The notes beneath the pieces are model-generated. The model was not told the DNA's origin, did not search any database, and saw only the letters and a list, made by a program, of their open reading frames with translations. The position numbers and the translations under genes are program-made. A DNA stretch of 64,000 nucleotides from Oscillospiraceae bacterium (GTDB taxonomy: Bacteria > Bacillota > Clostridia > Oscillospirales > Oscillospiraceae), in the NCBI GenBank assembly GCA_015068135.1, contig SVLB01000004.1, positions 24,043-88,042 on the forward strand, in the 5' to 3' direction. Within the stretch, counting starts at the first letter, position 1, and each line of letters opens with the position of its first letter. This document shows positions 57,526-64,000 of this stretch, one piece after another.

Positions 57526-60345
57526 TTACTGCACCGGCTCCAGGGCAAGGCCCTCTTCGGTCACCACCACCTGCAGGCTGGGATCGTCGCTGATAAAGCA
57601 CGCTGCCTGGTCGGCGGTGAAGCTGCCCCGCATAAACACGCCGGGGGCTTGGGCACTGATACCGATCTTGGCGTTATCCAGGGCGTTGTTTCCAAGGCTG
57701 ATCATAGCCCTGGGAGTTACATACAGATTGGTGCCGGTATTGTCCCAAACGGTCACATGACCTCCCAAAACCAGGGTGCAAGCTCCTTCCAGATACAGAC
57801 CCGCGCCCATGCCCGCGCATTCGCCGCTGTAAATGGTACCGCCCAACAGATTGAGGGTCGCACCGGGTTTGACATACAGAGCGCCGCCGTCGACCTCAGA
57901 ATAGCCGCCGATGAATACACCGTCGTATACGGTGGCTTTTCCGGTTACCCGCATAAGCGCACCGCCTTTTTGCAGATCACCCGTAAGGACAAAACCGGTC
58001 TCCTGACAGTATCCGCCGTCCAGAACACCGTTGTACATGGTAAGCTCCGCGTCCTGCCCTACCGCAAGGCAGCCAGAGCCGGAGCCGTAGGTGGTGCCGC
58101 CCTTGAGGGTACCGCCGTGCATTTCCATTTTGCCGCTCTTCATATACACGGCGCAGGCATATTCGCAGCGGCATTTGGAGGCATCCAGGATACCGCTGTA
58201 GAGATGAAAGGCGGCCATGGCACTGTTGCAGCGCACGATCATGCCGCTGCTGGCACCGGAGGAATCAGAGCTGGCGGCTACCATGGTGCCGTCTCCTGAG
58301 GAGTCCAGAATGGCCAGCTCCGCAGGACCGTCTATATTATAGATGCGTTGTCCGTGGACAGTTTGCGTCACAGTTTTGCCGTTCAGATCCAGGCAGAGCT
58401 TACCGGAAAGCACCAGTGCTTGGGCTTCCAGCTCCACATCCTGCATCAGAAGGAAATGCCCCTCCATGGTGGGAAGCTTGTCGCGGATATTCCAGCAGTA
58501 GTGGGATACCTCTGCATTGCAGTGGGCGCAGTAGCGGACCGCGGTTTCCAGCTGCTCCAGATCCACCGCCATTTCTTCCGCAAACAGCTGCACCGGTGTG
58601 CCGTCGGCAGCGCATACAACGGTGACCCGGTCACCGGGGAGCAAATTGCGGGTCATGGGGGCTTCCTGAGTGATGCTGTTAAGAACCGTACTCTGGGGAA
58701 GCATCAGCTGCAGCTGCTTGCCGCGCAGTGCATGGTGAGAATTCAGAAGCAGCATATCCCCTTCCAGGGATTCCACATAGTATTCGGCACACAGCCGGTA
58801 CATGTCCGTATCTGCAAGGCGGTACACTTCCTGTATCAGGTCGCCCTCCATTTGAAGCCCCATGATCTGCAGATCCGCGGCTTCCTCCATCAGCGCTTCG
58901 CTGATCCGGGCGTCTATGACCTGTCCGTCACCCAAAAGCCGCAGAGTGTAGGTGCCGTCAGTATTGGCAATGGATTCGCTGTCTTTGTCCAGGTTCCAAT
59001 AAACCGCCACTTCCCGGGCAGTGGCGAAGTCCGGTTCGGTCTGACCGGGCAGGTAGCGATCCTCGTGGAGGGTCTTGAGCATTTGCACATAAAGCTCAGC
59101 CATTTCTTCGGCGTTGCCCTGGGGGATCTTGTTGGCGTCGTACTCATAGCAGGGAAAGGCATAGCTGGCATTGGATGGGAAGTAGCCGTTTTTGCCGTTG
59201 GCGCAGGTGACTACAAAGGTCATTTCAAAGGGGGATCTGCGCTTGATAAATTCGCCGTTTTCCGAGAACATCTCATAGGGCGCAACCGCAAAGCCCGCAT
59301 CGCCAATGCTGAATGCATACACATCCATGTCTGTCAGGTCTGCGTGACCCATTTCCTTCAGGCACTGCACCTGCCCCAGCTGCAGTGGCTTGGCGTTTTC
59401 CAGAGCCAGGATGCCGTGCTTTGCCAGCTCCTGACCCTGCTCCACATAACCGTCGGTGATGTTTTCCGAGGCGATCTTGCTGTGGGAATTTACATTACCG
59501 GAAGCACCGGTGAAGTAGGCAAAGCAGCAGTCAAGCTCTGCTTCCATGTAATCCCGGGCAGCACCTACAATGTCGGAGGTGAAGTAGGTGTGGCTGTTGC
59601 CGCTTCTGTGGGGATGCGCCTGCCAGTTCATGAGCACCACATCCTTGCCGCCCTCCCGGCGAAAACGGATCAACTGCAGTTGGTTATCCGGCGCAGATAC
59701 ATGGCTGATGATGGTGTTGCCCTCAAAGTTGCCGAAATGATCGCCGGCCACCGTGCCGTCGCTGAGGTTATAGTGGCGGATGAAGTTCATATTTTCCAGG
59801 GTAGTGGAGGCACCGGACATCTGTGCGCTCTTGCGGTCATCCAGGGCCTGCCGGGCGGCATCCATGATACCGGGCAGCAGGACGTCGTCCACCCAGTCGG
59901 TGACCCGGGGATATTTGCTGTTATTGTAATAATTGGTATTGGGACCGGAGTGGGTGTGGGTGGCAGAGATCACGATATTATCCATGGGAATGCCCAACTC
60001 GTCGGACAGCTGACGCCGTGCAATGGCGGCGTACAGATCCGCCCGTTGCAGATCCATATGAAACAGCAGCGCTGTTTCGCCACTGCCGTCGGTGAAGGCA
60101 ATGCAGGTGGCGTAAAGCTCGTCCAGCTTGCCGGTGGAGATCTTGGTGCTGGGGGAGGTGTTTCCGGCCATGTGTACATGCTCGCCGGGGGTGATCACGG
60201 TTCTGCCAAAGCCCACCAGGAACGGACCTTTTTCCGTGGGCACTGTTTCCGAGGGCGCCTGGGTGCTTGCCCCGGGATCGGAGCCGCAAGCCGCAAACGT
60301 CCATACCAGAGCAAGACACAGAAGAAGAACGATCAGCTTTTTCAT
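57526..60345 (-). CDS. Neutral ceramidase-like lipoprotein with C-terminal beta-helix
   Basis: 939 residues from the ATG at 60345 (GGAGGTTAC upstream; the open frame continues to 60510 without a site). The signal peptide ends in a lipobox A-A-C (Cys about 20). Residues ~45-470 resemble the alkaline/neutral ceramidase N-terminal domain: GFGRTVITPGEHVHMAG, FHMDLQRADLY, SATHTHSGPNT (about 127-137) and NVNSHSK. Residues ~690-930 are Gly-rich repeats of the type found in right-handed beta-helices (ALYVKPGATLNLLGGTIYSG). CAHCNAEVSHYCW near 645 could be a small Cys/His site. It may hydrolyse N-acyl lipids at the surface; the substrate is unproven. Confidence 0.78.
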   Translation of the reverse strand: MKKLIVLLLCLALVWTFAACGSDPGASTQAPSETVPTEKGPFLVGFGRTVITPGEHVHMAGNTSPSTKISTGKLDELYATCIAFTDGSGETALLFHMDLQRADLYAAIARRQLSDELGIPMDNIVISATHTHSGPNTNYYNNSKYPRVTDWVDDVLLPGIMDAARQALDDRKSAQMSGASTTLENMNFIRHYNLSDGTVAGDHFGNFEGNTIISHVSAPDNQLQLIRFRREGGKDVVLMNWQAHPHRSGNSHTYFTSDIVGAARDYMEAELDCCFAYFTGASGNVNSHSKIASENITDGYVEQGQELAKHGILALENAKPLQLGQVQCLKEMGHADLTDMDVYAFSIGDAGFAVAPYEMFSENGEFIKRRSPFEMTFVVTCANGKNGYFPSNASYAFPCYEYDANKIPQGNAEEMAELYVQMLKTLHEDRYLPGQTEPDFATAREVAVYWNLDKDSESIANTDGTYTLRLLGDGQVIDARISEALMEEAADLQIMGLQMEGDLIQEVYRLADTDMYRLCAEYYVESLEGDMLLLNSHHALRGKQLQLMLPQSTVLNSITQEAPMTRNLLPGDRVTVVCAADGTPVQLFAEEMAVDLEQLETAVRYCAHCNAEVSHYCWNIRDKLPTMEGHFLLMQDVELEAQALVLSGKLCLDLNGKTVTQTVHGQRIYNIDGPAELAILDSSGDGTMVAASSDSSGASSGMIVRCNSAMAAFHLYSGILDASKCRCEYACAVYMKSGKMEMHGGTLKGGTTYGSGSGCLAVGQDAELTMYNGVLDGGYCQETGFVLTGDLQKGGALMRVTGKATVYDGVFIGGYSEVDGGALYVKPGATLNLLGGTIYSGECAGMGAGLYLEGACTLVLGGHVTVWDNTGTNLYVTPRAMISLGNNALDNAKIGISAQAPGVFMRGSFTADQAACFISDDPSLQVVVTEEGLALEPVQ

Positions 60346-60426
60346 GGAAGTAACCTCCAAAATCAGTAAGTTATTTTCATTATAAGACAAAGACAGCGCA
60401 AACGCAAGATGCTCACAAAAAAAGAG

Positions 60427-60486
60427 AAAATTCCAGTTTAGTGAGCTGTTGGAAAGCTCCCCTGCAGGGGAGGCAAAGCGGGCCGG
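60427..60486. repeat. Partial composite repeat upstream of the ABC genes
   Basis: AAAATTCCAGTTTAGTGAGC followed by TGTTGG (60427-60452) matches the left outer arm of the repeats at 25523 and 27891. It is followed by a CTCCCCTGCAGGGGAG palindrome (60457-60472), but no right arm is seen. Confidence 0.5.
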
Positions 60487-60514
60487 GGCAATTGAAAACT
60501 TTTTTTCCATATGC

Positions 60515-60543
60515 TTGCATATTAAAAAATCCTATGATAAAAT
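60515..60543 (+). promoter_or_regulatory. Promoter of the ABC exporter operon
   Basis: TTGCAT (60515-60520), 17-base spacer, TAAAAT (60538-60543). Confidence 0.7.
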
Positions 60544-60580
60544 ACGAGATTATGAAAAGTGAAGGAGGCTGTGGGATTTT

Positions 60581-62323
60581 ATGATCAAACGACTGGCCCG
60601 GTGTATCCGGGAGTATAAATGGCCTGCCATATTAAGCCCGCTGTGCATGATCGGTGAAGTGACCATGGAGGTATTGATCCCCCTGGTGATGGCGGATCTG
60701 TACGACTACGGCATTAAACTGCAGGATATGGCCTATGTGGCGAAAAAATGCGGGCTGCTGATCCTATGCGCGTTGGCATCGCTGTGCTTCGGTGTGCTCT
60801 CCGCGGTATTTGCCGCCAAGGCGGCTACCGGCTTTGCCAAGAATCTGCGCCACGATATGTTCCACAGAGTGCAAAGCTACAGCTTCAAAAACATTGACAA
60901 GTTTTCCTCGGCCTCCATCGTGACCCGTCTGACCTCTGATACGGCCAATCTGCAGATGTCCTTCCAGATGCTCATCCGCATGGCTATCCGCTGCCCCATG
61001 ATGCTGGCCCTGGCGCTGACTATGGCACTGCGCATCAGCACGAAGCTCAGTACGGTATATCTGGTGGTCATGCCCATTTTGATCCTTGTGCTGGTGTGCC
61101 TGGTCCCCTTGGTCTTCAAGATCTTTGACCGGGTGTTCCGCACCTACGACAAGCTGAACAATGTGGTCCAGGAAAATGTCCGTGGCATCCGGGTGGTAAA
61201 ATCCTTTGTCCGGGAGGAGAAGGAAACCGAAAAGTTTACAAGTATTTCCGGCTCCATTTTCAAAGACTTTTGTAAAGCTGAGAAGATCCTGGCCCTGAAC
61301 GGACCGGTGATGCAGTTCTGCGTATATACCTGCATGATCGCCATTTCCTGGGTGGGCGCCCACATGGTGGTCGATTCCGGGAACATCCCCGCCAACGGTC
61401 TGACCACCGGTCAGCTCAGCTCCATGTTTACTTACACCACCCAGATCCTGATGGGTCTGATGAACCTTTCCATTGTATTCGTTATGCTCACCATGAGCCG
61501 GGCCCCCTTGCGCCGTTGCTATGAGCTTCTGACGGAGATCCCTGACCTGGAAAGCCCCGAAAACCCGGTCACAGAGGTGGCAGACGGCTCCATTACCTTT
61601 GAAAACGTGGAGTTCCGGTATTCTGCCAAAGCCAAGCGCCGTGCCCTGGCGGAGGTGGATCTGCACATTCCGTCCGGCAGCACCGTGGGCATTTTGGGCA
61701 GCACCGGTTCTTCCAAGTCCACCTTGGTCCAGCTGATCCCCCGGCTATACGATGTCACCGGCGGCAGTCTGAAGGTGGGTGGTGTGGATGTCAGAGACTA
61801 TGATCTGAATGTGCTGCGTGATAATGTAGCCATGGTCCTTCAGAAAAATGTGCTGTTTTCCGGCACTGTCCGGGATAATCTGCGCTGGGGCAACCCCAAT
61901 GCCACCGATGAAGAGCTGGAGCAGGCCTGCAGGCTCTCCTGCGCCCATGAGTTCATCGCGGCATTGCCGGAGGGCTACGACTCCCATGTGGAGCAGGGCG
62001 GCGCCAATTTCTCCGGCGGTCAGAAGCAGCGTCTGTGCATCGCCCGGGCCCTTCTGAAAAAGCCCAAGATCCTGATTTTGGATGACTCCACCTCTGCGGT
62101 GGATACCCATACCGATGCCATGATCCGCAAGGCCTTTGCCGAGGTGATCCCCGGCACCACCAAGCTGATCATTGCCCAGCGTGTGGCCTCCGTGCAGGAT
62201 GCGGACAGGATCCTGATCATGGATGGCGGCAAGGTGGTGGCCTCCGGTGACCACGAGACCTTGCTGGCTACCTCCCAGATCTACCGCGAGGTCTACGAAT
62301 CTCAGCGAAAGGGGGACGAATAA
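60581..62323 (+). CDS. ABC exporter half-transporter with degenerate ATPase site
   Basis: 580 residues, membrane domain (about 1-310, six helices) then nucleotide-binding domain. Walker A is GSTGSSKS (about 373-380), with Ser where Gly is usual. The signature FSGGQKQR is normal. Walker B ends ILDDSTSAVD (about 497-506), with Asp in place of the catalytic Glu. This is the pattern of the partner that carries a non-hydrolysing site in heterodimeric exporters of the TM287/288 or LmrCD type. ATG at 60581 with AAGGAGG. Coupled to the next gene, whose ATG directly follows the stop. Confidence 0.93.
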   Translation: MIKRLARCIREYKWPAILSPLCMIGEVTMEVLIPLVMADLYDYGIKLQDMAYVAKKCGLLILCALASLCFGVLSAVFAAKAATGFAKNLRHDMFHRVQSYSFKNIDKFSSASIVTRLTSDTANLQMSFQMLIRMAIRCPMMLALALTMALRISTKLSTVYLVVMPILILVLVCLVPLVFKIFDRVFRTYDKLNNVVQENVRGIRVVKSFVREEKETEKFTSISGSIFKDFCKAEKILALNGPVMQFCVYTCMIAISWVGAHMVVDSGNIPANGLTTGQLSSMFTYTTQILMGLMNLSIVFVMLTMSRAPLRRCYELLTEIPDLESPENPVTEVADGSITFENVEFRYSAKAKRRALAEVDLHIPSGSTVGILGSTGSSKSTLVQLIPRLYDVTGGSLKVGGVDVRDYDLNVLRDNVAMVLQKNVLFSGTVRDNLRWGNPNATDEELEQACRLSCAHEFIAALPEGYDSHVEQGGANFSGGQKQRLCIARALLKKPKILILDDSTSAVDTHTDAMIRKAFAEVIPGTTKLIIAQRVASVQDADRILIMDGGKVVASGDHETLLATSQIYREVYESQRKGDE

Positions 62324-64000
62324 ATGCCTCCTGTAAAAATGCGAGGGGATGGGCGGAAAGCCAAAAATCCCAAAAAGACTTTGGCCCGTCTGTTGGGCTA
62401 TATGAAAAAGCATGTGTTGGCGTTGAGTGTGGTGGCGCTGTGCGTTCTGATCAGTGCCGTTGCCTCCTCTACGGGCAGTGCCTCCCTGGGTAAGCTGGTG
62501 GATAATTACATTCTTCCCATGGTGGAGTCCGGGTCCCGGGATTTTGGTCCGTTGGTTTCCTATCTGTTTGTGATCGCCGGGATCTTCCTGGCAGGTATGA
62601 TCAGTACCTTTTTGACAAACTTCCTGATGGTAGGGGTCAGCCAGGGGACCCAAAAACAGGTCCGCGACGAGATGTTCACCAAAATGCAGAGACTGCCTCT
62701 GCGCTATTTTGACAGCAATACCGCCGGCAACATCATGTCCCGCTACACCAGCGACACGGACACCCTGCGGCAGATGATCTCCCAGTCCATTCCCCAGTGC
62801 TTCTCCTCTTTGGTGACCCTGGTGGTGGTGTTCATCACCATGCTTGCTACCTCCTGGATCCTGACCGTTGTGATGCTCTTTACGGTCACCGGTGTGATCT
62901 TCGTCACCAAGACCCTGGCAGGGAAGGCCAGTAAGTATTTCATCGGTCAGCAAAAATCCCTGGGTGCTCTGAACGGCTATGTGGAGGAAATGATCAACGG
63001 GCAGAAGGTGGTCAAGGTCTTCAACCATGAAGCCGTGTGCAAAGAGGAGTTTGACAAGCTCAACGAGACCTTATGTGCCAATGCCTACAGCGCCGGTAAG
63101 TTTACCAATATGATGGGACCCATCAACAATAACCTGGGCTATGTTCAGTATGCGGTGCTGGCCATTGTGGGCGGTATCGTGGTGGTGGCATCCGAAGGAA
63201 AGCTTCTGAGCCTGGGCGATCTGATGGCCTTTATGCTCCTTTCCCGGTCCTTTAATATGCCCATCAATCAGATCTCCAATCAGATCAATTCCGTGATCAT
63301 GGCCCTGGCCGGTGCCGAACGGATCTTTGAGCTGATGGACGAGGAGCCGGAGGCGGACAACGGCTATGTGACCCTGGTCAACGCCAATATCGACGAACAG
63401 GGCAATATCACCGAGTCCCAGACCCGTACCGGCCATTGGGCCTGGCGGCATCCCCACCAGGCAGACGGCACGGTGACCTATACAGAGCTGAAGGGCGATA
63501 TCGTCATGGAGGCGGTGGACTTCTCCTATGTGCCGGAAAAGCAGGTCTTGCAGGATATTAGCCTCTATGCCCGCCCCGGTCAGAAGCTGGCCTTTGTGGG
63601 CGCCACCGGTGCCGGCAAGACCACCATCACCAACCTGATCAACCGCTTCTATGATATTGAAGACGGCAAGATCCGCTACGACGGCATCAACATCAACAAG
63701 ATCAAAAAGGCGGATCTGCGGCGAAGCCTGGGCATCGTATTGCAGGATACCAACCTGTTTACCGGAACGGTCATGGATAACATCCGCTACGGTAAGCTGG
63801 ATGCCACCGATGAAGAATGCATCCGGGCGGCACAGCTTGCCAATGCCCATGACTTTATTACACGGCTTCCTGAGGGCTACGATACCATGCTCACCGGCAA
63901 CGGTGCCAGCCTCTCCCAGGGTCAGCGGCAGCTGATCGCCATTGCCCGGGCGGCTGTGGCGGATCCTCCTGTGATGATCCTGGACGAGGCCACCTCTGCA
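62324..64000 (+). CDS. ABC exporter half-transporter, partner subunit (3' end outside window)
   Basis: 559 codons are visible, open to the window end; about 60-80 more residues are expected. Six membrane helices (about 30-320) precede a nucleotide-binding domain. Walker A is canonical, GATGAGKTT (about 425-433), and Walker B has the catalytic Glu (VMILDEATSA). The signature reads LSQGQRQ instead of LSGGQ, and it is this signature that would face the partner's altered Walker A. A ~50-residue insertion (about 345-395, with NANIDEQGNITESQ) precedes the ATPase core. The ATG at 62324 abuts the previous stop; GGGGGAC upstream is the ribosome site. Substrate unknown. Confidence 0.92.
   Translation, partial: MPPVKMRGDGRKAKNPKKTLARLLGYMKKHVLALSVVALCVLISAVASSTGSASLGKLVDNYILPMVESGSRDFGPLVSYLFVIAGIFLAGMISTFLTNFLMVGVSQGTQKQVRDEMFTKMQRLPLRYFDSNTAGNIMSRYTSDTDTLRQMISQSIPQCFSSLVTLVVVFITMLATSWILTVVMLFTVTGVIFVTKTLAGKASKYFIGQQKSLGALNGYVEEMINGQKVVKVFNHEAVCKEEFDKLNETLCANAYSAGKFTNMMGPINNNLGYVQYAVLAIVGGIVVVASEGKLLSLGDLMAFMLLSRSFNMPINQISNQINSVIMALAGAERIFELMDEEPEADNGYVTLVNANIDEQGNITESQTRTGHWAWRHPHQADGTVTYTELKGDIVMEAVDFSYVPEKQVLQDISLYARPGQKLAFVGATGAGKTTITNLINRFYDIEDGKIRYDGININKIKKADLRRSLGIVLQDTNLFTGTVMDNIRYGKLDATDEECIRAAQLANAHDFITRLPEGYDTMLTGNGASLSQGQRQLIAIARAAVADPPVMILDEATSA

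Overview
The window looks like a chromosome segment of an anaerobic, endospore-forming Clostridia (Bacillota), most like the gut Oscillospiraceae/Ruminococcaceae. The evidence is an intact spoVT, an alpha/beta-type small acid-soluble spore protein, the Firmicute-type rimP-nusA-rnpM-L7Ae-infB-rbfA-nrnA-truB-ribF-rpsO-pnp run, a T-box leader, and many short palindromic repeats between genes. No rRNA, tRNA, CRISPR array or transposase gene was recognised. Species cannot be told from the sequence alone.

Layout. 1-3.9 kb: the tail of a serine hydrolase, then a minus-strand trio of envelope proteins (lipoprotein, two zinc-ribbon membrane proteins) divergent from a small XRE regulator with paired palindromic operators. 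3.9-6.75 kb: an accessory patch in which the promoter, operator and first ~33 codons of spoVT occur three times. Two copies are broken and followed by AT-rich orphan genes; the third is intact. 6.8-14.6 kb: DMT transporter, spore protein, GH78-like glycosidase, small PepSY lipoprotein, XRE regulator, MATE exporter, SGNH lipoprotein. 14.6-20.5 kb: a minus-strand MoxR/DUF58/transglutaminase operon and a neopullulanase-type GH13. 20.6-31.8 kb: the translation and RNA-processing supercluster, with a probable attenuator before rimP, a leader before rpsO and a long hairpin before pnp. 32.3-37.4 kb: threonine-rich lipoprotein, two-component system with accessory protein, AraC regulator. 37.5-45.4 kb: a 1476-residue secreted M14-type carboxypeptidase, an FAD oxidoreductase and a type I pullulanase. 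45.5-51.7 kb: the aspartate-to-threonine pathway, with thrC-thrB on minus and T-box-hom-lysC-asd on plus. 51.9-57.3 kb: YitT protein, an AT-rich island with two orphan membrane genes (one frameshifted) and an elaborate RNA leader, then mgtE with its own structured leader. 57.5-64 kb: a ceramidase-like lipoprotein and a heterodimeric ABC exporter, cut by the window end.

How the parts fit. The enzymes suggest a saccharolytic lifestyle: alpha-glucan debranching (pullulanase plus neopullulanase), rhamnoside-type hydrolysis, and surface hydrolases acting on esters, peptides and possibly lipids. Secreted proteins often carry a lipobox followed by a Thr/Pro/Glu linker. Most intergenic gaps contain hairpin repeats whose outer words are conserved (GTAGGG and CCCTAC) while the inner stems change sequence but stay self-complementary.

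Most unusual features: (i) the three-copy spoVT promoter/N-terminus cassette with different AT-rich cargo and an invariant 30-bp operator; (ii) a 114-bp MITE-like element present twice with compensatory stem changes, once inside a spoVT copy; (iii) a promoter, long multi-stem leader and intrinsic terminator ahead of an orphan zinc-ribbon membrane gene at 54.6-55.7 kb; (iv) an mgtE leader with switch-like alternative stems that I could not match to the M-box.
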